Of a stretch of 64,000 nt of DNA, positions 16,138 to 25,248 are shown one piece after another. How positions within the stretch are numbered: the stretch's first letter is position 1; each line of letters begins with the position of its first letter. A program made the position numbers and the translations under genes. Below the pieces are notes generated by a model. It saw only the letters and a list, made by a program, of their open reading frames with translations, was not told the DNA's origin and did not search any database. Source of the stretch: Chitinophagales bacterium (lineage in GTDB: Bacteria > Bacteroidota > Bacteroidia > Chitinophagales > JADIYW01); the NCBI GenBank assembly GCA_020636545.1, contig JACJXS010000010.1:62001-126000 (forward strand), given 5' to 3'.

Positions 16138-18219
16138 ATGGAAAAATTATCAATTATCAATCGGGATTTGAGTTGGCTTTCGTTCAATGAAAGAGTGTTG
16201 CAAGAAGCAGAGAACCCAGCTGTTCCATTAATTGAGCGTTTGAAATTTTTAGGTATTTATTCTAATAATTTAGATGAATTTTTTAGAGTTCGTGTGGCTA
16301 CAATTAGCAGAATGACTGATTTTAAAAAACAGGCAAAAAACAAAATGGGTTTCAATCCTATTAAATTGTTAGATGAAATGCAAAAGCAAATTCTTATTTT
16401 ACAAGAACGATACGATAAAGCTTATGCAGATATCTTAGAAGATTTAGAAAAGGAAAATATCCATTTCATCAACGAAAAACAACTTACTAAGCAACAAGGA
16501 AATTATGTCCGGCAATATTTTCATGACAAAGTTCGATTAGAAGTTTTTCCTATTATAATTAGGAATGACAAACCATTTCCAGTTTTGCAAGATGCCTCCA
16601 TCTACTTGGCGGTTCAATTATATAAAAAGATAGCTAAAACAAAACATCGTTCATTGATAGAAATTCCAACAAATAGCCTTCCTCGTTTTGTAGAAATTCC
16701 ATCAGAAGATGATAAGAAATATATTATATTTTTAGATGATATAATCCGCTATAATTTAAAATCGATTTTCAAGTTATATGATTTCGATGTTATTGAAGCT
16801 TATACCATAAAATTCACTCGAGATGCGGAATTAGATATCGATAATGATGTGGCAATTAGTTTTTTGGAATCTGTTGAACTAAGTTTGGAGAAAAGAAAAA
16901 ATGCAGATGCATTGCGTTTCATTCATGATGCCAAAATGCCAAAAGAATTTCTAAACTTTCTGATTAAGAAAATGCAATTAGATAAAGAAGTACATGTTGT
17001 TGCAGGAACTCGCTATCATAATTTCAAAGATTTCATCAAATTCCCAACTTTTGAAAAAAGTCATTTACGTTATGAAGACTTACCTCAAATACCTCATGCT
17101 GATTTGAAAAATGTGCATAGTATCCTTTCAAAAATTAAAGAGAAAGATATATTGTTGTATTACCCATATCATTCATTTGATTATTTTTTAGATTTATTAA
17201 GAGAAGCAGCGATTGACCCAAGTGTTTCACATATTCGATGTACTTTGTATCGTATAGCTAAGAACTCCAATGTTGTAAAATCATTGATTACCGCAGTGAG
17301 GAATGGTAAAGATGTTACTGTTTTTATTGAATTGAGAGCCAGATTTGATGAAGAAGCAAATATTGAATGGGCAAATATCTTAACCAAAGAAGGTGCTAAA
17401 GTTATCACTGGTATTCCTGATTTAAAAGTACATTCTAAATTATGCCTAATAACTCGAAGAGAAAGAGGTCAAAAAATATATTATGCTGCAATTGGTACTG
17501 GAAACTTTCACGAAAAAACTGCCAACATTTATACAGATGCAATGTTGCTTACTTCAAACCAATTACTAACAAAAGAAGTAAGAAATTTATTTACTTTTTT
17601 AGATAAAAACTATTACGCTCCAAAATTTAATCGCTTGTTGGTTGCTCCTTTTAATTTGAGAACAAAGTTAGAAAAACTCATCAATAGAGAAATAAAATTT
17701 GCCAAAATGGGCTTAACTGCTTCTATAACTATAAAAATTAATAGTCTTACCGATGAAGACATGATACGTAGGTTATATCAAGCAAGTAAAAATGGTGTTA
17801 AAGTAAAATTGATTGTTAGAGGTATTTGTTCACTAATTCCACAATTGCCCAAACTGAGTGAAAATATTGAAGTAATCAGTATAGTTGATAGATTTTTAGA
17901 ACATACAAGGGTTTTTATTTTTCACAACAACAATGAACCAGAATATTTTATTGGCTCAGCCGATTTAATGGCAAGAAATTTAGATTATCGAGTAGAAGTC
18001 ATTACGCCTATTATAGATAAGAAAATACAACAAACACTTGCTAATATTATAGATATTCAATGGCAGGATAATGTAAAAGCAAGAATTATTAGCGGTATTC
18101 AAACCAATCAATTTAGATATATTGATGAAAAAACAAGCATTAGAAGTCAATATAAAATTTATGATTATTTATTAGGTAATAGCAAAAAGAAAATAGAAAA
18201 GAAAGCGCTAAAAAAGTAG
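16138..18219 (+). CDS. ppk1: Polyphosphate kinase 1
   Basis: 693 residues. It reversibly transfers the ATP gamma-phosphate to a growing polyphosphate chain. Layout matches PPK1: N-terminal RDLSWLSFNERVLQEA, LEFFRVR-like DEFFRVRVATI, middle domain, then two phospholipase-D-like catalytic halves. The phospho-acceptor His is His432 (DLKVHSKLCLI), equivalent to His435 of the E. coli enzyme; GTGNFHEKTA contains His458. The C-terminal half has YFIGSADLMARNLDYRVEV. No ppx gene is adjacent. Length is normal. Confidence 0.97.
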   Translation: MEKLSIINRDLSWLSFNERVLQEAENPAVPLIERLKFLGIYSNNLDEFFRVRVATISRMTDFKKQAKNKMGFNPIKLLDEMQKQILILQERYDKAYADILEDLEKENIHFINEKQLTKQQGNYVRQYFHDKVRLEVFPIIIRNDKPFPVLQDASIYLAVQLYKKIAKTKHRSLIEIPTNSLPRFVEIPSEDDKKYIIFLDDIIRYNLKSIFKLYDFDVIEAYTIKFTRDAELDIDNDVAISFLESVELSLEKRKNADALRFIHDAKMPKEFLNFLIKKMQLDKEVHVVAGTRYHNFKDFIKFPTFEKSHLRYEDLPQIPHADLKNVHSILSKIKEKDILLYYPYHSFDYFLDLLREAAIDPSVSHIRCTLYRIAKNSNVVKSLITAVRNGKDVTVFIELRARFDEEANIEWANILTKEGAKVITGIPDLKVHSKLCLITRRERGQKIYYAAIGTGNFHEKTANIYTDAMLLTSNQLLTKEVRNLFTFLDKNYYAPKFNRLLVAPFNLRTKLEKLINREIKFAKMGLTASITIKINSLTDEDMIRRLYQASKNGVKVKLIVRGICSLIPQLPKLSENIEVISIVDRFLEHTRVFIFHNNNEPEYFIGSADLMARNLDYRVEVITPIIDKKIQQTLANIIDIQWQDNVKARIISGIQTNQFRYIDEKTSIRSQYKIYDYLLGNSKKKIEKKALKK

Positions 18220-18308
18220 CCGAATTTTATTTAGTTAAATTTTCTTATTAACTATCAGCAACTTATACAATTAAAAAAATATAGATTAACTTCAATAAAA
18301 AATATTTT

Positions 18309-18848
18309 ATGCTGAACTCAATATTATTTTTAGCCATTGGAATTATAAGTTGGACATTCCTTGAATATATCATTCATCGTTTTTTAGGACATCAAAAGAA
18401 TGGAAAGCATATCATCAAAAAAGAACATCAAAGACATCATGCTGAAGTCAATTATTTTGTTCCAATAGCCAAAAAGTTAGGTTTAGCAATTGTTGTATTA
18501 TTTAGCTCAACTTTAATAACTGGGCTTATTTTTAATCTTAAAGATGGTTTCTTATTTTCAATTGGATTGGCAAGTATGTATTTTATATATGAAACCGCAC
18601 ATAAATTATTTCATATAAAAGAACCAATAATCAGATATGGTTTGCGAATGCGAAAACATCATTTTTATCATCACTTTGGAAATCCAAAATTCAATCACGG
18701 TGTAACAACTGCATTTTGGGATAGAATTTTTGGAACTTACCATAAAGTTGATATGGTAAAAGTTCCACGAAAAATGCCTTTAATTTGGTTACAAGATCAA
18801 AATAAAAATCTAAAAACTAAATATTCAAATCACTTTAAAATTGTTTGA
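18309..18848 (+). CDS. Sterol desaturase / fatty-acid hydroxylase family membrane protein
   Basis: 179 residues with hydrophobic segments at about 2-20, 55-75 and 80-98. Di-iron His clusters in order: EYIIHRFLGH, HQRHH, ETAHKLFH and HHFYHHF with a final NHGVT, the eight-His pattern of integral-membrane hydroxylases. Small size suits a carotenoid/fatty-acid or lipid-A-type hydroxylase; the substrate cannot be named from the sequence. Convergent with pyk, and its stop codon lies in the arm of a shared hairpin. Confidence 0.83.
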   Translation: MLNSILFLAIGIISWTFLEYIIHRFLGHQKNGKHIIKKEHQRHHAEVNYFVPIAKKLGLAIVVLFSSTLITGLIFNLKDGFLFSIGLASMYFIYETAHKLFHIKEPIIRYGLRMRKHHFYHHFGNPKFNHGVTTAFWDRIFGTYHKVDMVKVPRKMPLIWLQDQNKNLKTKYSNHFKIV

Positions 18849-18879
18849 TTGTAGATTGTAATAAAATTAATCTACAATC
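18847..18879. terminator. Bidirectional hairpin between hydroxylase and pyk
   Basis: Perfect 11-bp arms GATTGTAGATT (18847-18857) and AATCTACAATC (18869-18879) around an 11-base loop. The left arm starts inside the hydroxylase stop and the right arm is made of the last codons of pyk. U-tracts are weak, so strength as a terminator is uncertain. Confidence 0.55.
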
Positions 18880-20297
18880 GTAATTTTAATCATATTGGTT
18901 CTGCCTCTTCCTTTGATAGGCATACTTGCTGTATTGATTACAATATCGTCTTGTTGTATTTTTCCTGCATCTTTCAAAACGCCAATAATATCTCGAATAG
19001 ATTTATCTGTTGTTTCAAAATTATCATAGAAAAACACTTCAACACCCCAAACCAAACTCAATTGATAAATTAATTGAGGATTGCTAGTGAAAATAAAAAT
19101 TTTAGATTTTGGTCTATAACTTGCCAACATAAAAGCCGTATAACCAGAATAAGTCATGCCCAAAAGTGCTGTCGCTTCAACATCTTCAGCGATACTACAA
19201 GCATTATAGCAAACAGCATCCGACAAGAAAGTTGGAGAATCCTTTTTAGGAGAAAGGTTTTTAAAATAAATTTTATTCTGCTCTTCAGTTTTTAGAATAA
19301 TTTTATCCATTGCTTGAATGACTTTAACAGGATATTTTCCAACTGATGTTTCTGCACTCAACATCATTGCATCTGCTCCATCAAAAACACCATTCGCAAT
19401 ATCCGTAATTTCAGCACGTGTAGGTCGTGGTGCCTCAATCATAGATTCCATAACTTGTGTGGCAATAATAACTGGACGAGCATGGTCGATACATTTTTCA
19501 ATAATCATTTTTTGAATAATGGGCATTTCTTCCATCGGAACTTCCACAGCCAAATCGCCCCTAGCAATCATTATTGCATCAGAATCATGAATAATACTAT
19601 CAATATTCTTAATAGCTTCAGGTTTTTCAATCTTTGCGATAATTTTTTGAGTGCCGTGCTGTGCCGCAATTCTTTTTCTTAAATCTATAATATCTTCAGA
19701 TTTTCTCACAAATGAAAGTGCGACCCAATCAACATGATGTTGTATGATAAAATCTAAATCTGCGATATCTTTTTCGGTCAAACTTGGAATAGAAATTTCT
19801 GTATCTGGCAAATTAAATCCCTTTTTTGAAGACAAAATACCACCATTTTCAATCACACATTCTATCTGAGTTTTATTAATTATTTTCGTAACTTTTAATT
19901 CAATTTTTCCATCATCAATTAAAATCGATTCGCCTAATTTTATATCCTGAGAAAGATGTGGATATGTAACACTAATCATTTCATTTGTACCCAAAACTTC
20001 CTCAGTAGAAACGATAATATTTCTTCCTTCTTCTAATAAAATTGCATTATTTTGTATTGCATCAACACGCAATTTTGGACCTTGCAAATCTGCTAAAATT
20101 CCAATATTGCTTTTATGCTTTTGATTGATTTTTTTAATATTTTCAATTACCAAAAGATGCTGTTGTTGTGTTCCATGAGAAAAATTTAATCTGAAAACAT
20201 TGACTCCAGCTAAATAAAGCTTTTCTAAATTTTCTAAGGAATTACTTGCTGGGCCAACTGTGGCAACTATCTTGGTTTTTCTATTATTTTGTATCAT
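18867..20297 (-). CDS. pyk: Pyruvate kinase
   Basis: 476 residues. Converts phosphoenolpyruvate and ADP to pyruvate and ATP. Visible motifs are KIVATVGPASNSLENLEKL, VFRLNFSHG, ILADLQGPKLRV, the active-site IIAKIEKPEAIKNID, MIARGDLAVEVP and ADAMMLSAETSVGKYPV. Length matches bacterial type enzymes. Its start overlaps the 3' end of the upstream IPExxxVDY gene by 14 bases, a Bacteroidota arrangement indicating an operon. The last codons form one arm of the terminal hairpin. Confidence 0.97.
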   Translation of the reverse strand: MIQNNRKTKIVATVGPASNSLENLEKLYLAGVNVFRLNFSHGTQQQHLLVIENIKKINQKHKSNIGILADLQGPKLRVDAIQNNAILLEEGRNIIVSTEEVLGTNEMISVTYPHLSQDIKLGESILIDDGKIELKVTKIINKTQIECVIENGGILSSKKGFNLPDTEISIPSLTEKDIADLDFIIQHHVDWVALSFVRKSEDIIDLRKRIAAQHGTQKIIAKIEKPEAIKNIDSIIHDSDAIMIARGDLAVEVPMEEMPIIQKMIIEKCIDHARPVIIATQVMESMIEAPRPTRAEITDIANGVFDGADAMMLSAETSVGKYPVKVIQAMDKIILKTEEQNKIYFKNLSPKKDSPTFLSDAVCYNACSIAEDVEATALLGMTYSGYTAFMLASYRPKSKIFIFTSNPQLIYQLSLVWGVEVFFYDNFETTDKSIRDIIGVLKDAGKIQQDDIVINTASMPIKGRGRTNMIKITIVD

Positions 20298-20730
20298 TAA
20301 AATGTCTCATTAATAATTTATACTTTGATTTGAGATTATCAACTTCAATTTCAAAAATAGATTGTATTCCTTGAATTTGTTGAAATATTGGTGTTATTTC
20401 ATCTTTATCAAAATAATCTTCTTCGCCATCAAATATAAATAAGTAATCAATGTTTCTCAATTCTGGCAAAAGTACAAAACCATCATTTTTATTTTGAATA
20501 ATTTCTACCGTATAAAAGTCTTCTTTGTTTTCGTATTTATAGGCATTAAAATAGATTATAGAATCATCTTTCTCTGAACTAATTTCTATATCATCAACTC
20601 TTTCAAAATTCCAATCTAAAAGATTATTTAGTAACCAACACAATCTATAATCAACTAAAGGACTATTGATTCCCCAAATATGAAAATTGAAGTCAATACC
20701 ATCGATTTTATGTTTTATAGTCTTTGCCAA
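20284..20730 (-). CDS. IPExxxVDY family protein
   Basis: 148 residues, acidic, no signal peptide. The family-defining stretch reads INSPLVDYRLCWLLNN here, a variant of I-P-E-x-x-x-V-D-Y. Members are known only from Bacteroidota and typically sit just upstream of pyk, as here, so a link to pyruvate kinase expression or activity is plausible but unproven. The start must be TTG at 20730: the frame is open upstream to a TAG but contains no ATG or GTG. A TAGCTTTG -7-like element lies about 20 bases upstream. Confidence 0.83.
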   Translation of the reverse strand: MAKTIKHKIDGIDFNFHIWGINSPLVDYRLCWLLNNLLDWNFERVDDIEISSEKDDSIIYFNAYKYENKEDFYTVEIIQNKNDGFVLLPELRNIDYLFIFDGEEDYFDKDEITPIFQQIQGIQSIFEIEVDNLKSKYKLLMRHFNDTK

Positions 20731-20789
20731 AAATATATCCTTATCAGTACAAAGCTACAAAAATAAAACTTGCTGTAAAGGTTTATTCC

Positions 20790-22490
20790 TTATGATTTTA
20801 ATGCAATAATGCCACCTATAATGAATAATGGAACAAAAGTAAACCATTCTAAACCAGCAGATGCCATCATACTTGCACCAAGAATACAGCAACTTGCAAA
20901 AATCATTGTTTTTATCGATTCAGAACCTGATTTGCCTTTTTTCTCTACTAATCTACTTTCATATCGTTTTACACTTTCAGTAATTAGCATTGGAGCTTTG
21001 ATAATTACATCCATTATTTCAGGTGCATTTAACAACTGCTGACGGAGCATATCCATTGGATTAACTTCTCCTAAAACCATTGTTCTAATATGTTTTTTTG
21101 AAACTTTCTGTATATCAAATCCTGGTAAAATTACATTTCCTACACCTTCGTAAGTGATAATTGCTTTAACCATCAATACCAATTCCAAAGGATAATACAA
21201 ACGATATTTTGCTCCCAATACAACAGACTCCATAATTAATTTTGCCAAAGAGAAATCTTTGAAATTTGAATTCTTCAACCACTTATTACCAACACCAATA
21301 AATTCTCTTCTAAAACCATCTAAATCGCTATATTTATCTGTTTTTGCTAACGCCGATAAATATCTAGCCGCATTCTCTGGGTCGCCCATCACTAAGCTGT
21401 TGAAATAATAAAGCATTGCTTTTCTGGTGGTTTCCTCAAATCTTCCAACCATACCCAAATCAATAAACCCACACATTGGGCCATTCGGACCGTCCATTAT
21501 CATTAAGTTGCCTGGATGTAAATCAGCGTGAAAAAAGCCATCTTTATAAAGCATTTGTATAATGGCATAAGCACCAATATCTACAATTCTTTCACGTTCT
21601 TGTAAATTATATTTTTCGTAGGCTTTTTTATCAGGTTTAATACCCTTAAATAATTCCATGACAATCATATTTTCATTGGAATATTCTTTATAAATAATCG
21701 GAAAAACAATATCTGGATGTTTTGTAAAATTACCTGCAAATTCTTCAGCATTTTCTGCTTCCAATCTAAAATCTACTTCTTTGTTGGTATAATCACAAAA
21801 CTCAGTAAACATATTTTTTGGCTGTAACTCTGGCACAAATAAATTCAGAACACGACCCATGAATTTAATAATCTTACTATCCGTTTTAATCAACTCACGA
21901 GTTCCAGGTTTTAGAAGTTTAATAACCACTTCCTCTCCAGTTTTTAATGTTGCTTTATGTGTTTGTGCAATGGATGCTGAACCTAATGGATTAGTGCTTA
22001 TATCAACAAAAACTCGATGAATCGGTTGTTGAATATTCTCTTCAACTAATTCAGCAAAGCGTTCATACTTTACAGCAGGTAAACTATCTAATAACTTTTT
22101 TAATTCATCTGTAATTTCCACTGGTAAAACATCTTCTCTCAAACTCATAATCTGACCGAGTTTGATGTATGTTGCTCCGAGCATTTCCAATCTTCTTCTT
22201 AATTGGACTTTAAATGGTTGCTTGATAAGTTTTTTATTTAAGAAAATCCAATGCAACCATAAAAACAATCTAAGGAAAACATCTTTCCCAAAACTAAATT
22301 TTGCTTTGGTTTCTTTTCTATGACGAAGATAGGCAAAGCCTCCACCCAATAATAATCCGCTAAGATGCATTTGAGTAATAAAATATCTTACAAATAATGA
22401 ACTTGGTTTTCGTTCAATATATTCTTCAAATACTCTAACTTCTTCTTTTTGTTCTACTGCATCATTATTTGCATTGAAATCAGTTACCAT
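20790..22490 (-). CDS. ABC1/AarF/UbiB-type atypical kinase
   Basis: 566 residues. Signature motifs are the KxGQ helix (TYIKLGQIMSLREDVLP), the Ala-rich loop (LGSASIAQTHKATL), VVIKLLKPG with the catalytic Lys, DLHPGN, and GFIDLGMVG, all as in UbiB/COQ8. The last 40 residues contain one or two membrane helices (TMIFASCCILGASMMA and FVPLFIIGGIIAL). The family supports isoprenoid-lipid, especially quinone, metabolism. A UbiA-like membrane protein gene follows on the other strand after 258 bases, which fits but does not prove a shared lipid pathway. Confidence 0.9.
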   Translation of the reverse strand: MVTDFNANNDAVEQKEEVRVFEEYIERKPSSLFVRYFITQMHLSGLLLGGGFAYLRHRKETKAKFSFGKDVFLRLFLWLHWIFLNKKLIKQPFKVQLRRRLEMLGATYIKLGQIMSLREDVLPVEITDELKKLLDSLPAVKYERFAELVEENIQQPIHRVFVDISTNPLGSASIAQTHKATLKTGEEVVIKLLKPGTRELIKTDSKIIKFMGRVLNLFVPELQPKNMFTEFCDYTNKEVDFRLEAENAEEFAGNFTKHPDIVFPIIYKEYSNENMIVMELFKGIKPDKKAYEKYNLQERERIVDIGAYAIIQMLYKDGFFHADLHPGNLMIMDGPNGPMCGFIDLGMVGRFEETTRKAMLYYFNSLVMGDPENAARYLSALAKTDKYSDLDGFRREFIGVGNKWLKNSNFKDFSLAKLIMESVVLGAKYRLYYPLELVLMVKAIITYEGVGNVILPGFDIQKVSKKHIRTMVLGEVNPMDMLRQQLLNAPEIMDVIIKAPMLITESVKRYESRLVEKKGKSGSESIKTMIFASCCILGASMMASAGLEWFTFVPLFIIGGIIALKS

Positions 22491-22639
22491 GGCACTTTTT
22501 TTAGTTAAGCAACGAAGTTACTAAATTATGTATTAATATAAAAGTTAAGGTTAAATTATTTTGTACTAAAAAATTCCTTTAAAATCAACAATTTATCAAA
22601 TTTATGATTCAAAACCTATCTCTTTTTAAGACGACTTCG

Positions 22640-22685
22640 TTCTATTCTATAAAGCTGAATATATTTATGAATTCATAGAATAGAA
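22640..22685. repeat. Inverted repeat TTCTATTCTAT/ATAGAATAGAA
   Basis: Perfect 11-bp arms at 22640-22650 and 22675-22685 separated by 24 bases; the outer GACTTC/GAAGTC extends the pairing if a 4-base bulge is allowed. It lies in the leader of the UbiA-like gene, between it and the divergent ABC1 kinase gene. A hairpin or operator; function unknown. Confidence 0.5.
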
Positions 22686-22748
22686 GTCAAGTCAATTAGT
22701 AAACATATTAGGATTAAGGATTGGTGGGACTATATTATTCCACCAACT

Positions 22749-23660
22749 ATGGCATTTTATTTTGTTGCCTTACTACTTTCATCTCCACAAAATCATACCT
22801 TAAAAAACACAACTTTAAATTTTCTATACTTTTTAGGAATAACAGTTTTTACTGCTGCTTTAGGGTTTATTATCAATGAATGGAGTGATATCGCTGATGA
22901 TAAAATAGCTCAAAAACATAATCATCTGGCTGACAGTAGTTCGGCTTATAAAGTAATTTTATTAAGTGGTACATTATTAGGAATTACACTCACATTATTT
23001 GTGATGACATGGAATCTAAAAAGTATTTTACTTTATGCAATTCAAATCAGCTTATTATTGCTTTATTCTCTAAAACCATTTCGTTTTAAACGGTATAAAA
23101 TTTTAGCTTTAATTATTGATGCTTTATATAGTGGAACACTGTTCTATATTCTTGCGATATGCTTATACTCAAATAAACTTAATTATCTACTTTTAGCATC
23201 TTTATCATTATGGGCATTTGTACGTGGTTTAAGAAATTTTTTGTTGCATTTAATCAGTGATGCCAACTTTGATAAACAATTAGATTTCAAAACAATAGCT
23301 ACTTATTATGACAAAGAAAAAATCATGCATTTCTTAAAGATATATTTATTGCCTTTGGAAATTATTAGCTTTATTACATTATTATTACAACTACCATATA
23401 ATTTTATTTTCATTAGTAGCTATATCATTTTCTTAATTTATATCCACCAAAGACAACAATATATTATACCGTTCTTAGTAAGACGAAAATCTATTATTTC
23501 TACAAATATACTCAGAGAGGTCAATCTATATTACGAATTATTTTTCATCTATATACTTATCTTCGTTCTAGCATTAAATCAAGTTTATTTTCTAATCTTT
23601 ATTCCAATTGCATTGCTCTTGTTTCCAAAATCTTTCAATTGGTTTAAGCATTTATTCTGA
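22749..23660 (+). CDS. UbiA-superfamily-like polytopic membrane protein
   Basis: 303 residues from the first ATG, with about eight hydrophobic segments. INEWSDIADDKIAQKHN (about residues 43-59) occupies the place of the first UbiA Asp motif, with N-E-x-x-D in place of N-D-x-x-D; LLYSLKPFRFKRYKILALIIDALYSG resembles the loop after helix four, but the second Asp motif is not clear. The reading frame continues upstream as KHIRIKDWWDYIIPPT, which looks like a genuine UbiA N terminus, yet no ATG/GTG/TTG precedes it before a stop; a start at ATT (22695) or a lost N terminus is possible. Prenyl acceptor unknown. Confidence 0.68.
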   Translation: MAFYFVALLLSSPQNHTLKNTTLNFLYFLGITVFTAALGFIINEWSDIADDKIAQKHNHLADSSSAYKVILLSGTLLGITLTLFVMTWNLKSILLYAIQISLLLLYSLKPFRFKRYKILALIIDALYSGTLFYILAICLYSNKLNYLLLASLSLWAFVRGLRNFLLHLISDANFDKQLDFKTIATYYDKEKIMHFLKIYLLPLEIISFITLLLQLPYNFIFISSYIIFLIYIHQRQQYIIPFLVRRKSIISTNILREVNLYYELFFIYILIFVLALNQVYFLIFIPIALLLFPKSFNWFKHLF

Positions 23661-23738
23661 CGATATTGAAAATATAGAGTTTGTTCAATTTTGCTTAATT
23701 AACATCTTTTACAAAGAATAAATATTATTTTAGCAAAA

Positions 23739-24245
23739 ATGATGGAAATAAAGAATAAAATTGCTGAAAGTGGTTTAATCACAATAGATTTGGAAGATTA
23801 TTTTCCAAAGGAAGCCATAATAGCATTTGATATCAAACCTTTATTATTTAAAGAACTGATTCTTAAAGAGAAAGACTTTAGATTAGCTTTAAAAACACAA
23901 AATTGGGTAGAATTTTCAGACAAGACTATTGCTATATTTTGTTCATCAGATGCAATTTTACCCCAATGGAGTTTTATGTTGATTACACAATATCTTTTAC
24001 CTTTTACAAATAAAATATATTATGGCAATCCAAAAATTGTAGCACAAAATTTGTTATTAGATAATATCAATAAAATAAATATTGAATCGTTTACAAATCA
24101 AAAAGTAGTTATAAAAGGTTGTAGTCAAGAAACTTTATCAAGTGCAGCATATATAGAAATTAGTAAGAAGTTAATGCCCTATGTTGCAAGTTTATTTTTT
24201 GGAGAACCTTGTTCAACTGTACCAGTTTATAAAAAGAAAAAATAA
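23739..24245 (+). CDS. DUF2480 family protein
   Basis: 168 residues, soluble and without signal. IAESGLITIDLEDYFP at the start and WSFMLITQYLLPFTNKIYYG in the middle match the Bacteroidota family DUF2480, and the C terminus (CSTVPVYKKKK) is the usual basic tail after a conserved GEPCS. No enzymatic motif is visible. It is followed after five bases by the lytic transglycosylase gene, so the two are probably co-transcribed. The adjacent ATG one codon later is an equally good start. Confidence 0.82.
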   Translation: MMEIKNKIAESGLITIDLEDYFPKEAIIAFDIKPLLFKELILKEKDFRLALKTQNWVEFSDKTIAIFCSSDAILPQWSFMLITQYLLPFTNKIYYGNPKIVAQNLLLDNINKINIESFTNQKVVIKGCSQETLSSAAYIEISKKLMPYVASLFFGEPCSTVPVYKKKK

Positions 24246-24250
24246 AAACT

Positions 24251-25183
24251 ATGAAAAGAATATTGTATTTTTTAGTCACTATCATTTGTTCATCATTATT
24301 GACATTATTATTTGTCAGAGCGGCAAGTTCTCCTAATGGGCTATTTACTTTCTTTAATCCAAATGCTTCGCAAACCACTACCACATCATTACCAAATCAA
24401 CACGTAAATGCGCCTAAAATTCCTGCGACACTATCCTTTGCAGATGAAAAAGTACCTTTAGACGATATTGAAATTAGAGAGCGTTTAGATAATGAATTGA
24501 TTGTAAATTCTTACAAACATTCGGCAACAATTTTAATGATAAAAAGAGCCAACCGATTTTTCCCAATAATAGAAAAAATATTAGCAGAAAATAATATTCC
24601 CGATGATTTCAAGTATTTATGTATGGCAGAAAGTGGATTGGAAAATGTTGTTTCTTCTGCAGGAGCATCTGGCTATTGGCAATTTATGAAAAGCACTGCT
24701 CCAATTTATGGACTAGTTGTCAATTCTGAAGTTGATGAAAGGTATGATATTGAAAAATCAACCATTGCAGCTTGTAAATATTTATTAAGTGCAAAAGCAT
24801 CAAGCGGTTCTTGGACAAATGCGGCGGCAGGTTATAATATGGGCATCAACGGAATTAACAACCAAGCTAATAAGCAAGGCGATAGTGATTATTATAATTT
24901 ATTTTTAAATAGTGAAACAAGTAGATATATCTTTAGAATTTTGGCTTTGAAAGTAATATATGAAAACCAACAGAAATATGGTTTCTACTTAGATAAAGAT
25001 GATTTATACGGGCCTTATCCTATTAGAGAAACTATAGCTGTTGATGGATATGTAGATTGGGTAACTTTTGCTCAAAATAACAATACGTCCTACAAAATGA
25101 TTCGCCGTATGAACCCTTGGATTCGTGATCCAAAACTATACAATAAAGAACGCAGAACTTATCAAGTAAAAATTGCTAAGTAA
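24251..25183 (+). CDS. Membrane-anchored or periplasmic lytic transglycosylase
   Basis: 310 residues. An N-terminal hydrophobic segment (YFLVTIICSSLLTLLFV) is a signal or anchor. The SLT domain has the catalytic Glu in CMAESGLENVVSSAGASG (about residue 135), then GYWQFMKSTA and NAAAGYNMG, as in MltD-type muramidases. It cleaves peptidoglycan glycan strands to 1,6-anhydro-muramyl products. There are no LysM domains; about 60 residues after the core (YVDWVTFAQNNNTSYKMI) resemble a degenerate LysM-like tail. In an operon with the DUF2480 gene. Confidence 0.9.
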   Translation: MKRILYFLVTIICSSLLTLLFVRAASSPNGLFTFFNPNASQTTTTSLPNQHVNAPKIPATLSFADEKVPLDDIEIRERLDNELIVNSYKHSATILMIKRANRFFPIIEKILAENNIPDDFKYLCMAESGLENVVSSAGASGYWQFMKSTAPIYGLVVNSEVDERYDIEKSTIAACKYLLSAKASSGSWTNAAAGYNMGINGINNQANKQGDSDYYNLFLNSETSRYIFRILALKVIYENQQKYGFYLDKDDLYGPYPIRETIAVDGYVDWVTFAQNNNTSYKMIRRMNPWIRDPKLYNKERRTYQVKIAK

Positions 25184-25223
25184 ATTCTCTTTTGATAATT
25201 TTATTTTTTTCTGATTTTTTACC

Positions 25224-25231
25224 TACATTTG
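25224..25231 (+). promoter_or_regulatory. Putative -7 element for the phospholipase-like gene
   Basis: TACATTTG, 17 bases before the lipoprotein ATG at 25249; exact TAnnTTTG match. Confidence 0.5.
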
Positions 25232-25248
25232 GGTAACTAATTGTAATT

